NCBI RefSeq assembly: GCF_950023065.1
Contig: NC_088678.1
Coordinates: 44,940,580 to 45,004,579, forward strand
DNA length: 64,000 bases
Direction of reading: 5' to 3'
Source of the DNA: Planococcus citri
Lineage: Eukaryota > Arthropoda > Insecta > Hemiptera > Pseudococcidae
The position numbers and the translations under genes are program-made. Positions within the stretch are counted from its first letter, which is position 1; each line of letters opens with the position of its first letter. Positions 15,501 to 27,431 of the stretch are shown here, piece by piece. Below the pieces are notes generated by a model. The model saw only the letters and a program-made list of their open reading frames with translations, made no database searches and was not told where the DNA came from.

Positions 15501-18500
15501 TAAACGCTCGCTTTTTCGGTTGACTTGGCGTATTAAACGTTATTTTAGCATCAGTTTTGTACACCACAGCATCGCGTCACCGAAGCACAGACAAGGTAAA
15601 TATTAAGGCATTTCGTGGAAATCTAATTAATCTGCCAACCAATATATTATACGCTATAGTACATATATACAACTATAAGCTATAGAAATTCTCAATGTCA
15701 CTGTGATCGGATTTAATTTCCGTATGATTTCCCCGTCATAATGATAACACGATTCATTGATACGGAGCAGACTTGTTTTTCATTCACGATGAATTAACTG
15801 TGCCTCCCATTTTCATAGAAATCATTTCAAAAAAATAAATTGAACCGTCTTTTAATTTTGGTTCAAAAAGTTGAGATTATCAGACACAATTTTCTAATGA
15901 CCAAAATTGAACTTCGAATAAAAAAAGCGTAGATCGGCATTGCTTACTAGGATAGTCCAATCCCCCCCCAACAAACAAAAATCAACAGGAGAAATATTGA
16001 AAAATGACCGTTACTGCAACAATGTTTGATGCATCAGAATGTTCATGATATTTCATAAAATTGCATTTACCAAGTAGCCTACCAGCTGTTGTAAAAATTT
16101 AACCATCAGTTTTGAGTTATGACGAAAAAATAACATACAGTAAGTACCAATTCTGAGAACACTTTGATAGCCATATCAAACTTTCAAGAAAAATTTAAAA
16201 AATACCAAGTGCAAGTATTCACACAGCTTTATTTTCTAATTTTTTATGTTCGCCGCATAACAGCGTTTACAAATATGGCAAATTTACAGCGTCATATAAC
16301 ACTCCACTAGTTGGAATTTTTCCATTTTTATAAATTTCTCATCATCTTGAGAAGATAATTTTAAGAAAATACCTACGAGCAATATTCGCGTTTATATAAA
16401 ACGAATTATGAAAAAATACGACAAAATAATAGAGTCGTCCATTTTCGAAGCAATGCAATTTTCAAGTCTCAGGAGGTCTCTTAATTGATGTGAGAATTAA
16501 GATTTTTCTCAGAAAACCTACATTCTTTCATTAAAAAAATTTTTTTTTGAAATATTTTAACAACCACGAAACATTACAACATTATTGCTATAACGTCCCC
16601 TTATATAAACTTCAGTAGCTCTAATTTGGTCAGAAGGGTGTTTGTTTGATACCATGAACCACTGATACTAACATTGGCTGAAACCGAGATTCCGGTAAGA
16701 AAATGAATTCTTCACTGTGAATTACCGATAAGTAACATATCAACAGGTAAGAAAAGCGAGTAAAAAATTTATTTCCTGGCCGTGGCTCTTTAGCCCAAAT
16801 TTGAGTTGCTGAAGTACACGTGGAGGGGAGATATGGCAATTTTTTCAATTTAATGATCATGACTGCATTAAATGAAGATGTAAAATAAAAATGTCAAAAA
16901 TTCGCCAAAAATCGAAAACTCAATTGTAGCATCCAACAAAATTGGGAAATGAGGGTTGAGGGTTTTTTGAGGTCCTCTTTCAACTTATCCACGTTTCGTT
17001 TCAATTGGAGGTTTCGAAGTCAAGAGATTCAAATTCGGCACGCCGATTTAAAAGGTGGCCTAGATGAGCTTTTAAAGGATTTCAACCTACGAATCCTTTC
17101 TTCCTTTTTTTCAACAACAATTTTTACAGAACACAGTATGACGTTTTCAGAACCATTCAACATTATAGACTCAGAGTTTCTCAGGTTTTCTAAAAAAAAA
17201 ATGGCAACTTTACTCACTACGTTAAAACAATTTCTAATTAAAAGAAGAATCGCCTCGGTTCAATTTCCGCCTCGATACATAATACAAGATCCTTCAATTT
17301 CGAGTCTACATTTCCTCATCCAATTTATGAGAATTTTTCACGACCAAATTTATTCTTTACACTTCATCAACCACAAATCATTCGCATATTCATTTTTCGC
17401 CACACAGAACCACGATACGATACCACGTAAACCTAGACACATTAACTTTCAGCGATAACCAAAAGATATAAAACTCTTTTCAAACCCACCAAACCCCGAA
17501 GAGGCGAAGACACGTTCGACTACGAATCAAAATATCGTGATAAATACGTGCACTATTGCTGGTACTTTCAATGAGTTCTGAAAAGAGGAAAACTACAACC
17601 TGGCCATTTAAAAGAGCCAGGAGCATCGTCGTTGGTGAAATTTTCATACATCTTTCAGCGCATTTAGGTGTAGACTTTCGAAACTCGTCTTTTGAATGAC
17701 ATCAACTAAACTACTTTCATCTGTCGAGTTACATCAATGCAAAATCATCTCAAATATCGTGAATACATTAAAACAGAGGACATACGGCGGCAATGTTCAC
17801 CTTGATAGCGTATGATCGTGCACATTACAGCGAATACTATTATGTTATGCGAGTTTGCAACGACAAATCATACACATACAGCATATACGAGCATTAAATC
17901 GACGACAATTATCAGCATACTCGTGCTATACACAAACATACATACAAGCAACGTGTGCAGTTTCTCATTTTATAAAAAATCGCCAACGCTTCAAACGCGG
18001 GGTCGTTCACCTAAGTACCATATCGATATTATTTCACGCGGGCTTGCACCGCCATAAACGACCAAATATATTTCTATTTAACACAAGGCGGCGCGGCCGC
18101 GGCAACGCCACCGTATAATACGAGTACAAGTAGATAACTAAAAATTTACAATGAAATTTTCACACAGCCATCAATTTAACCCAAGTCGTCGCGTCGATTC
18201 GATAGATAAATGATTTGTGTATACGTTTTTCAAGCGTGAAATATTCGTTCGATGAAAAATTCACTTTGAAATATTACTCTTATAATATGTATTTCAACGC
18301 GGTCGCCTTAAAACTAAATGCAAAATCGACATTGATTCTTCCTCCTACCGCCATCCTCCGTTCCCATCATTTTCAATCGTCCTCCTCGTATACGTAATTT
18401 GGGATACCGTAGCATTGAAAATGAAAATTACAACGCACGACACGCCTCGATAAAATATTACATTTATAAATACATTCATTACGAATTAAAATAGAAGAAA

Positions 18501-19014
18501 ATTTTTTTAAAAAACCTCGCGAATAATAATCACGTGCGAATTGAAAAACATGCATTCTCTATAGAAATTTTCAATGCGATTTTCTCGTTCCACGGACGAA
18601 TTTTCGTACTTTAATTACACACGCCACCCACCTACTCGGGCTCGAAAACCCATTAAAAATAAGTAATTACTCACCTATAAGTTCTGCAATCTTTACAGGA
18701 GATATACAGATAAAACAATTCCTTAATTTCGATTCCTTCGATTAATCCCAAAGGTATATTGAAATCTCCTTTGCCATCTTTGCCGGTTTTTTGATAATAT
18801 ACTCGGTAATTGGATAAAGCTAAAACACCATCGGCGATTCGCGCGATGTATTCGATAGATTCGCCGCACAGTGGCGTAAAAGGTGCTTGAATAGAAGCTG
18901 ATTCCAGTGTCTCTATGAGTTCTTTCTTCGGGTATAATTCGGAAGCTCTGACGTGCAACATCGAGTTCATACTACCCGAGTCATCGGAATCACTCACACT
19001 CATCGCGTTGTGTT
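4588..19014 (-). CDS. Myotubularin-related phosphatase, MTMR3/4 type, 5' part (two exons, partial)
   Basis: Two coding exons are visible: 18675-19003 (ATG at 19003, exon beginning at an acceptor at 19014) and 4588-4786. The first ends with two bases of a codon before a GTGAGT donor. The second starts after a TTTTCAG acceptor, supplies the third base (Arg), and ends before GTAAGA. Together they give 176 in-frame residues, and the 3' part is outside the window. The product begins with an acidic Ser/Asp leader, then a PH-GRAM domain at about residues 25-135 containing LYISCKDCRTYRCSF. Next comes the Trp-containing linker (DWHRKIERSIKPP) and the FAFVYYAWACEE segment that in this family leads into the phosphatase domain. 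Family members dephosphorylate PI3P and PI(3,5)P2 on endosomal and autophagic membranes. The catalytic Cys-X5-Arg loop is not in this window. The acceptor just upstream of the ATG implies at least one further 5' exon, which I could not locate. The identification is firm at family level; MTMR3/4 is preferred over other myotubularins because of the CKDC and YAW motifs. Confidence 0.88.
6518..6948. mobile_element. 431 bp non-autonomous DNA transposon, GCGACTTTT family (short form)
   Basis: The ends read CAGTGATGTCTATCA and, reversed, CAGTATGTCTACCA. They are flanked by an exact 5 bp direct repeat, ACTCA (6513-6517 and 6949-6953). Just inside both ends are GCGACTTTT/CGCGACCTTT repeats that run in the same orientation at both termini. 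The left half (6555-6710) is clearly related to 27655-27790 inside the larger element at 27432-28625, including the CCAACTTTCAATAGTTTCC and CCATGTGACAT blocks, so the two belong to one family. There is no transposase. Confidence 0.8.
7013..7375. mobile_element. 363 bp hAT-type MITE
   Basis: The terminal inverted repeats start CAGAGGTGTAACGATTA at both ends, a typical hAT terminus. The 8 bp flanks are GGCCCTAA (7005-7012) and GGCTCTAA (7376-7383), with one mismatch, as expected for an aged hAT target duplication. Subterminal sequence is built of ATCGATTA/TAATCG words in both orientations. There is no coding capacity. It lies 64 bp from the element at 6518-6948. Confidence 0.85.
8835..10029. 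repeat. Internal module repeats with GCCCGAGCGAAGCGAGGGC motif (left locus)
   Basis: Four copies occur: 8835-8853, 8996-9007 continued at 9531-9537 after the solo LTR, 9712-9730 and 10011-10029. The core GAGCGAAGCGAG is a mirror repeat, reading the same backwards on one strand. The sequence after each copy is also related (GCGAAAGCTCTTGAAATTTT-like), so these are copies of a longer unit, roughly 150-300 bp apart once the LTR is removed. Confidence 0.75.
9008..9526. mobile_element. 519 bp solo LTR of an LTR retrotransposon
   Basis: The segment begins TGTTAGGG and ends CCCTCTACA, so it has TG...CA ends with a short inverted repeat. It is flanked by an exact 4 bp duplication, GAAG (9004-9007 and 9527-9530). 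It is visibly richer in G+C than its surroundings and contains a TATA box (GGTATAAATACC, about 9118-9129). Removing it together with one GAAG rejoins the host motif GCCCGAACGAAG + TAAGGGC, matching the intact module copies nearby. That is independent support for the boundaries. A Gypsy or Bel-Pao origin is likely but cannot be assigned from an LTR alone. No internal retroelement genes are present. Confidence 0.88.
12513..12540. repeat. Poly(T) tract, 28 T
   Basis: An uninterrupted T run lies inside the large MTMR intron. It could be the tail of an antisense retroposon, but no recognisable body lies next to it. Confidence 0.9.
14168..14915. mobile_element. 748 bp non-autonomous element with TA target site (Tc1/mariner-like ends)
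   Basis: The ends are CAGGGTGATTC and, reversed, CAGGGTGGTTC, with one mismatch in 11 bp. TA stands immediately outside each end (14166-14167 and 14916-14917), as in Tc1/mariner-type insertions. Similarity between the arms stops after these 11 bp. The interior has only short open frames, with no transposase catalytic motif. Confidence 0.6.
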
Positions 19015-20000
19015 CTGGAAAAATACAAAAAAAAAGAGAATAATTAATAAGCGATTCGAAAAGTTTAATCGGTTAAATGATTTTTAAATGCTGAAAAAAG
19101 TATCAAAAATGAGAACGGATTAACTGGTTTCATAGCTCGATGATGTTTCGCGTTTCAAGTTGGATATTTGGGAGATTATAATAAAAAAAGATGTACAGAG
19201 GTCTATTTTTCAAAAAAATCTCTCTCCTTGCTCATTTACTCAACGGGAATCACTGATCTGAGAATTCAATAAAGAGCGTCGTTTTCTGACAAATTGAAGA
19301 TATGTACAAGTTGAAGATGATTAAATTTAAATTCTAATTTGTGAACAACATTTTCGTTTCTTTATTACGAAGTATTTTTTAACCCTTGAGATATATCATA
19401 GGAGGCGAGTTCTGTAGTCAGTGAGATGGTGTTGTTGTCATGCATCAATTCATGCAACTTCCAGTGGCCGGTGACGTAGCCAAGATTTTCTCCAGGGAAG
19501 GGCAAAACAAGAATTTCAATGTTTCAGAAGATGCAATTTGAAATAATTTTCTGACCCTTCAAATTATAAAATCATTTCATGAAAATGGAAATTTTTCGAA
19601 CGAATTAGTTCAGAAGGGAAAAAAGACTCATTTTGTATGTTTTACAACAAATTTTTATCCACAAGAAGAGGGCGAATGTCCCTTTCACCTTCTCCTTCCT
19701 TGGCTACATCGTTGGCGACTTTTAGCCACCATGCACGTAAAATGTACGTGGGGAAAAAACGATTAAAAAGCGACATTTATGATCAAATGATATGATCAAC
19801 AAAAAATATAAGAACAGAATTAAAAGTTTTTCTGAGTTTATTTCAGAGGATGTTTTCAACTTTTTTTCACCACCTCCTCCCACCCATCCACTTTCTGAAA
19901 AAAGACGATTGACTCATGAAAGACATACTCGTACATAGAATGGGTCTAAAAAATGAATTTAATATAGCGGTTTTCTTGCCCCCCTTACCCCATTTAGTGA

Positions 20001-20123
20001 CAGGGTGTCTAATAACATTTTCAGATTGAAATGCAGGCGTTTTGTAAGACCTTTTCAAAAGTGTATACAGAAACTTAGGCAGTGTTTCTCTGTGAGAAAC
20101 CCCTCCCTCTTCTAGACACCCTG
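20001..20123. mobile_element. 123 bp segment bounded by CAGGGTGTCTA inverted repeats
   Basis: The left end is CAGGGTGTCTAATAAC and the right end, reversed, is CAGGGTGTCTAGAAG. The first 11 bases match exactly and equal the terminal consensus of the elements at 8338, 27432 and, more loosely, 6518. The flanks (TTAGTGA and TTCCTAT) show no duplication. It may be a heavily deleted copy or two ends left by a rearrangement. Confidence 0.5.
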
Positions 20124-21561
20124 TTCCTATTAATATGCTGTAAAATTGTTTTCGTTCAAAAATCATCATTTCATCAGTTCTGACTTCTGAGGACAAATGA
20201 ATGCCATTTTTCGGTTTTTGTCTCATATAACTTTTATTCAAAGCTTTCTCATTAGGGTTCGTTGAAAGCTGTAAGTGAAAATTGGTCTAATCTGGAAAAA
20301 TTGAACCGGTTTTCAAAGTGCAAAGCCAACTTTGATCGAAAGATACACATTTCGATAACCTCAACTTGAAACAGATACTGGATTTCGATGTTTTAGCATT
20401 TTTACATTTTTTTTTTTACATTTGATATAGACTTGGATTGAAATTTAAAAATATAATTTTTCCATTAATTCAATACCGGCGAATTATACTTGATCGATAA
20501 AACGATAATGCAGCACGAACGACATCACTTTTACGACCTTCATTCAAGATCACAGCAGGTAATATGTGCGAACAAGAGCGTCTCTCGTCTCATTTATCAA
20601 TATAAAATTTGTCCTTGGCAACGTTATTCGGTGCATCGATGCATTGGACACAGAGAAAAAAAACACTTCCATTTTCAACCGAGTCATACCGATTTATTCG
20701 ATTCAACTATACGCAGACATTTCTCTCTCCTATCTTCCAACGTATAAGTAAGATAGATATGGCGGCGATTTTTCGCTGTTGACGTCATCGACATCCACTT
20801 TAGTAGCACAACCGCGAGTATGCACGAGTAGTATGTAATGTAGCGTACTTGGTACTTTTTTTTTATCCATCCAGCCAAGCTATATACTCGTGCACTTCAT
20901 TCACATCAAAATAATGTGTGATGAGCACCGCGAAAAGAAGTTACACTATACTCGTAAGAGTAAATCTACCTACTACAGTGTACACAAACATATACACGCA
21001 GACGTTCGACTATATAAAAATTATAAAACGTCGCATATTTATAGCAACAACTCGATAACCGGTTCACCTTGTCCAATTAATAAAATAACCACAACATAAC
21101 AATGAACTCGACCAGCTGAAGAAAGAAAGCGCGATAAAATTATATGTACTTAGAGCCTACAGTACTCTGCTAAGCAACTGAGCCAATTTCTAGCCAATCT
21201 CGCGCTGCATTTAATTCAATGCCTAATCGCCTACGGTTTCATTGAAGGAAATCGCAATTGGCAAATTTCGAGGTCCTTGGCGAAATTCAAGGGAACCATT
21301 ATCCCTATACAAACTACAAAGCATTTCAGTTTATGACTGACTGTGTCTTTTGCAAATCGCCATCAAAAAAGTCGATCAGTTTTTATTCGTTAGTTTGTTT
21401 GTTTGTTTTTACAGTGGAAAATCGTATGTTCAACCCTCAACAGGTTTGCATAAATCGTTGTAGGAAAAAAATGCAGTCGAACTTGATTGGAATGCGGTCT
21501 ATTTTATGGCTTGCTGAACACGAAAGATGAGTAAAACAAGTGAACAGCTCATTGCATCGTA

Positions 21562-22849
21562 CACGGAGAGAAAAAAAATAGTATTAAATACTATTTTAAA
21601 AATAGTAAGTGCGGAACAGGTCGAAAAATAGTATAATTCACTAACAAAAATAGTGATTTTTCAAACTATTAGAAGTAGTACAAATCACTACAAAGAATAG
21701 TAATTTTCACTGGTTCAGAATGGTAAAAAATACTATTCTGCATAGTACTTTATACTACTCCTGATAGTATTTTACCCTATTTCATGTTGTTCATTTCACT
21801 ATTCTTCAGTTGTACTTTTCAGTGCTTTGCACTATTCCGAATAGTGAATTTTAAGTTGGTTTCCCTCTACTTACTTTCTCTTTGGATGTTTGGTTCAAGC
21901 GCTGGTGGTCTCCTCCTACCCTGCATAACTGGTTCCCACGGACAGAAGAGGGCTGTTTGTCAACTTCATTTACAGGAGTACACCACCAGTGCAGGTTTAG
22001 AAGTAGGCATTAAAAAATGCATATATGGCAATCGAGCCTCATTTAGGGAGGTAATTTTTTTCATCAATTTTGGGCAATTCATCCCCCAAACATGTGTATT
22101 TACAGCAAATAATTTTTCAAATTTTTTGAGATGTGTTTGAGCAATATGTGATATGTTTATGAAGGTGAAACATTTTTTTGAAAAAGAAATTAGTCATTTG
22201 TGAATTATTTCCAGCAAAAATACACTACCTAGACCTACCTACTTTTCATACTAACATTGCAAATATTATTTTTCCTTCACAAAGTAACTAATGGGTAGGT
22301 ATATTTTTTAATTTATGAAAACTGAAAACTAATACATTTTGTTCTGAAAGTGCTTTACATTAAAAAAAATACCAATACGTAATTGCAAAAGACAAATGAT
22401 TTGGGGGTTGTGGCAATCAAATTTTTAGGAGTTTAGGTATATTCATGAGCAAATTACTGCTATTTTAATTACACAACAGTAAATTAATGAACTTGTAATA
22501 AAATTCAAGTTATTGTTATGAAAATCGTTAGAATTCATTTACTACTCCATGTGGTGCATTATACAGAAGTTCATAGTATATTTTACTATTATAGTAGTAG
22601 ATGTAAAGTGCTTTGTGAACATAGTAAAATATACTAATTGTGTATAATGAAATTTACTATTTTGAAGAGTGAATTTCACTATTTTAGAATAGTTCATTTG
22701 ACCATTTGAAATTTTTACTATTTTTATTGGTATAAAATACTACTTTTGATTAGTAAGTTGAAGAATACTATCAAAATGGTAATTTTTACTACAGGTATAG
22801 TTATTTCAACTTCAACTGTAGTGATTTGTACTATTCATTTTTCTCCGTG
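21562..22849. mobile_element. 1.29 kb element with CACGGAGA termini and TAGTA-rich arms
   Basis: The termini are CACGGAGAGAAAAAAAATAGTA and, reversed, CACGGAGAAAAATGAATAGTA, each with TA immediately outside (21560-21561 and 22850-22851). The outer 300 bp at each side consist almost wholly of ACTATT/AATAGT words in both orientations, so each arm can fold on itself. The middle (about 21860-22540) is of ordinary composition, and an open frame at 21784-22140 in it matches nothing I know. A TA target suggests a Tc1/mariner-type mobiliser, but this is not proven. Confidence 0.65.
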
Positions 22850-24875
22850 TATTAGAATCCCACAGATACCAACAGCTACGTCAAAAACCTAACTTTTCAT
22901 CCATGTGTAGACCAATTTTTTTGAAACAGAAAAAAAAATTGATTTTGTGAGAATTTTAAATAAAAATTAATGCATGTAGTCAGTTCAATTCATTCAACTC
23001 ATTAGGGGCAATTTCACTAACACCAACTTTGGTACCTACCTACTACCTACCTATTACAGGGTGTTTCATGGGCGATTTAATTCTTTCCACCTGATAAGTA
23101 GGCAACTCATGCTGAGCACAAGTACTCGTAGATATGTTTGCTCAACTTTTGGATTGAAGAAGCTGAATTTATGCACACATAAAAATTTTCAAAATGTTTT
23201 GCTTGGATCAATACAATCAATCCTTCGTGAAATTTCTTTTTAAAAATTAACATCGAATTCGTGCTCACTGCTCAAAAAGGCCGACAAACTCCAATTTAAC
23301 ATACTTTTCACGATCATTTGGAGTTGGAAATTTTTTCTAATCCCCCGAAATGACAAAAACAAAATAACGAATTCGAGAAATTCGATCAGCGTTAATCGGA
23401 GTAACTAATTTACCCCACTAACCACAAATCCAAAGTTGTTTCAATGGAAGGGGAGGAGTAGAGGTATCAAGATAATTCTACATTAGACACCTTTTGACAA
23501 GACAGTTCATCAGAGCTCAAAAGATTTCAAATCGCATTCACATCAAACCACATGTACAAATATGATGACCAATTTTGGTCATTGATAACGGTAATTGAAT
23601 CATTAACGCAATACGTAGATAACCACACACGCGAAAATTAATATGGACATTACGTAATTGCACACTGGACAGTACAATCGCTTGCGAACCTTCCTACACT
23701 ATATTTCCGCTTCGTTCATATAGTTTCAACTTCTATAGGATACCTATTTTTATCCATATCAGCGTCAAGAGTCGCAGACGATCACACGTAACCAGTCGAC
23801 TGGCATTTTCAACGATTACGCATCCCTCCCAGTCTACGTAATCGCAAGACGATAAACCTGTTTAAAAAGCTAAACCGATAATTCCATCTCTTCGAATATT
23901 CCATTTTCCATTCTATTCCGTGTGCAAAAATTCCAGTCGGCGAACCAGATACCAGATTTTTAAACATTGGAAGTCGCACAAGCCCGAGTCAGAAGGACAC
24001 TAAACTACAGTACAGTCTACGTCCGACCGACTGATCGACCAACTACGACGATGAGCCGATTAATTCGTCGCGATTTCGTGCGCCCTGAATACGCGACTGC
24101 TCGCATTTTTAGAGCTGCTTGTGCTCGTTTTTAATATCGAACGAATGGCGAAAAAAACCCACACTTTACAACGGTGACAAATTTTTTATCGCTTTTTTGC
24201 CTACGACATAATGTAATTGAAATTCTTGAACGCGGCGATAGAACGAAAGGCTTTATCGCCTACCGCAATCCGTACGATCTACAACCTTTTCATCACCTGT
24301 TTTCCATATAACTTCAATAATAATAATATAAGATGGAACGCGTAAAATCTTTATCTGCTTATATCGTGCCACAATATTATACGTATTACGTACTATGGGA
24401 TGCGTCGACTTCGAGTACCTTTTCATATTTTCACTTTCGATGAGAACTTTTTCAAATTAATGCGAATAGTTTTTTGACGATAACAGGTTAACCTTGCTCA
24501 TAGAAACATTTTTGTGATACATGAGATTATGTACCAATTCAAAATCGCGTAAAAAGCTTTTCTAAGCTTTCGTGTTGTTTTTTTTTTTTGCAATTCAAAC
24601 TAGAGCGGCAGTCGTTTACAACGTAATTTACCAATAGAAATTATGCAAGCATTTCATAGAATAAGATAATGCAATATGCAAGTAATTTGAATTCAGTTTT
24701 CTCATTAAAATATACTTACTTATACAGTTATATGACCAGAAAAATTTTGAAAGGTGGACAAAGCATAATTTTAAAGAATTTGAAAAACACAATTAAAATG
24801 ATTACGAGAAAATCCAACAAAATTGAAGTTATTTTTGAAAAACCGCACGAAAACCTACTCAAAATGAACCAAATC

Positions 24876-25740
24876 ACAAAACTACGGGTCTCACAGGGAT
24901 AGAGAAGTGCACTTTTCAGAAAAGTAATTTCAGTGAAATGAAAAGTGAAAAGTTCATTGAAAAGTTTGAAAAGTTGTGAAAAGTAAATCGTGTGAGTCTC
25001 ATTTTTAAGCTCTCTGTAAAAGCTTCAAATTGATGTATTTTTTGCCTATTCAAAAAACACAAAAAAACAAAATCCTATTTTTTCTCGAAAAGTGGTAATT
25101 TTGAGCCTTTCTAGAGTTTCTAACATTTTTGGGCTTTTCTGTTTTGAAAAAAATGTTGTGAAAAATATCAAAATGCAATTGAGCACCAGTATATGGGTGC
25201 TGAATTGCGAAGGTGGAGGAGTGGAGAGAGTGAAACTTGATATTTGACTTCATCAATGAGGCCAGTGTTCTCTGATGAGTGAATTGATTGGTCACTCGCT
25301 TTTTTTTTTTTACTGAAAACTGAAAAGTGAAATGAAAAGTAGGAACTTTTCTTTTCAACTTTTCATTGAAAGAAAAGTACTTTTTACTTTTCACTTTTCA
25401 GACTGCACATCTCTACACAGGGAGCTAAAGGTCTCAAAATTCAATTTTTGGTCAATTCTGCAAAAAAAAAAAAAACAAAAACCGAAAAAAATGTGCGTAT
25501 CAAGCGTTAAAAAGTCAAAGAGTTCATTCCCAAAGTTGTAGCTAATCCCATTTTTCAACCTTTTCCAAGTAATCTTTTCAAAAATTTTGGGCCCAAAAAA
25601 TTCCTTAGGGACCCTATGACTTTCTCACACTTGATGTATGAGAATCATTTTTTTCATGATTTAGTTGCCTTTTTAAGCGGAATTGACCAAAAATCTGAAT
25701 TTTTGAGACATTTGGTCTCTTGTGGGACCTATAGTTTTGC
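24876..25740. repeat. Older inverted repeat interrupted by the hAT-type MITE
   Basis: The left arm is 24876-24899 continued at 25424-25460. The right arm is 25681-25740 in reverse orientation. Shared blocks include CAAAACTA, GGTCTC, GTCTCAAAA and TTTTTGGTCAATT. Similarity continues weakly towards the centre. This is probably an old fold-back element whose ends are not defined. Confidence 0.65.
24900..25415. mobile_element. 516 bp hAT-type MITE with exact 8 bp target duplication
   Basis: The ends are TAGAGAAGTGCACTTTTCAG and, reversed, TAGAGATGTGCAGTCTGAAA, followed by arrays of GAAAAGT/ACTTTTC words. CACAGGGA is duplicated exactly on both sides (24892-24899 and 25416-25423). The insertion sits inside one arm of an older inverted repeat whose other arm (25681-25740) keeps the uninterrupted target, confirming the boundaries. 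There is no transposase. Confidence 0.92.
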
Positions 25741-26747
25741 AATTAGGCAACTAAAAATTTTGTGGTTGCACTATCATCTTCCTTTTGCATACTCGTGAGG
25801 TTTCCTTGTAAGCCCTTTTGCGTAGATCAATGTTTTTCACATAAAACTACATATAATTTAATGTAATAAAATTGACTTAAAAAATCATGTTCGTCATTTT
25901 CGAATAATTCAACTGATTTTTCCAGATTTTTCAGAAAATAGAAACGTCATTTCACAGGACGTTAGCTTGGTATCTCGAATCACATCGGCAAATGGTAATT
26001 GGGGAGGGGGGAGAGTGACGAGAGATGAAATATCCGCCTATTCGCTGGAAAATAACTCATCACAATCAAGAATTTCACCATAACACAGATCACATTTGAG
26101 TGGGATTGAATGGAGGCGATTCCTCTCAGCTTTCTTCATCCTTCCAATAAAAAAAAAAATCACTCCTGCGTCCAATTTCAAGTAGCTAGGTACGCAGGCA
26201 AATATGTAACCAATGTTCAATGTACTTCTATGTATTTAACTACATACTTTTATGAATCATGTCCGGCTTAAAATATGTAATGTAAATGACGCATCGTATT
26301 GTACCACAGACAAGAGGAATAACCGCGCGAGAGGTGATGAAATTTTGCTAATACAAGCGCGTGTCGCTATGGAATGGTCACACTGGGCTAATGCGTGAAA
26401 ATATTTAGAAAGTATAAACGGTATTTTTTACAAGTATTTTTGCGAATTGATAATTTTTTTCCACGTATGGAAACGATGACGCCGAGGAAAGTGAGGTGAT
26501 TTGGGCACAGGTGTACCTACACGAGGAGGAAAGAGGAATTCATATAGATAAACGCGTCGAATTCAACTTGAAAGAATAGATTCGCGAATAGAAATATGCT
26601 GAATTGAATTCTGTAATTCGATACTATCGTAGGTATTACGAAATTCTCAAGAAAAACGCGTAGGATTATAGAATAGTTTCATTGTAGTTTTAAATATTCC
26701 GAACCAGTTTTTCCCTTTTTCTCTCTCACTCTTTTTTTTTGCAACAG

Positions 26748-26880
26748 AGGAACGTATTGTCGGAGAATTAAACCAGCAGCGTCGTCTCCTACGTCAACCA
26801 ACTCAAGTCCACGTCCAGTCGTCCACCACGGTTACTTGACCACATGAAACTGAATTAAAGGTTTCGCTCCACTTGTTATG
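26748..26880 (+). other. Candidate spliced exon, possibly 5'UTR ending in a start codon
   Basis: A strong pyrimidine-rich acceptor (CTCTTTTTTTTTGCAACAG) is followed by a segment richer in G+C than its surroundings and by a donor, ATG next to GTAAGAG. All three frames contain a stop, so as an internal exon it would be untranslated apart from the final ATG. As a terminal exon, one frame would end in a 29-residue peptide with a hydrophilic Gln/Arg-rich sequence stopping at 26839. No family is recognised. Confidence 0.3.
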
Positions 26881-27431
26881 GTAAGAGTATACGAGAGTAA
26901 GTCTAGCCAGCGGAAACAGAATACTCGACCAAATATGGTTTTACAGTGAGGAAGGTAATGAAACAAAGTGGATTAGATAATTTATCGATGGTACTTTACC
27001 GATAGGTGTTTTTATACACACGAGTTTTAGAAAAAAATTGAATGAGTTTCTTATTATTATATACACATTACACACACAGAGGTACATTTTCTTTCGTAAA
27101 TCAGTTATTTTTCATGAAAATTGTAGCCAATTAAATAAGGATATTTTTTTGATAAGAATGGTGAAATGCTAATATCCTTGGATTTGGAAATGAATCACAA
27201 AATATATGTGATCTTCAGATTTTGACTCTTGCCTTTTCAAAAATCTATTTTTGAGATTTGAGAGCATTTTTTATATTTTTGTCTTCCTTTCCCCGCTCAT
27301 TTTCCGAGTAGTTCTCAACATCGAGCGACAGAATTTTATTTTTTTAATCCCCCCCCCCTCTTTAAGACGAGTCTAAAGAATTAGGAAATACACTTGAAGA
27401 ACATTCCGCCATCACGACTGATTTCCTAATT

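Larger units (their letters stand above)
4787..18674 (-). other. 13.9 kb intron of the MTMR3/4-like gene, packed with transposon remnants
   Basis: The intron runs between the GTGAGT donor at 18674 and the TTTTCAG acceptor at 4787. It holds the elements listed separately at 6518-6948, 7013-7375, 8338-10237 (with a solo LTR inside) and 14168-14915, and a run of 28 T at 12513-12540. A potential donor (AAC followed by GTAAGTG) at about 11335 on the minus strand could mark an alternative first exon, but no coding sequence supports it. The open frame at 16949-17458 is the longest here and resembles nothing I recognise. I otherwise see nothing in 10238-14167 or 14916-18674. Confidence 0.75.

Noticed and set aside
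16949..17458. 169-codon open frame, the longest in the MTMR intron
   Set aside because: The sequence shows no domain, repeat or family resemblance. An opposite-strand frame is also open, and the region is AT-rich intron.
21784..22140. 118-codon open frame inside the TAGTA-rich element
   Set aside because: No transposase motif or known family; one part overlaps the repetitive arm, so it is likely fortuitous.
23057..23080. Lone TACAGGGTGTTTC resembling a mariner-type end
   Set aside because: No partner end nearby.
24051..24134. 27-codon open frame after a G+C-richer, 5'UTR-like stretch
   Set aside because: Too short, with no splice or promoter support beyond composition.
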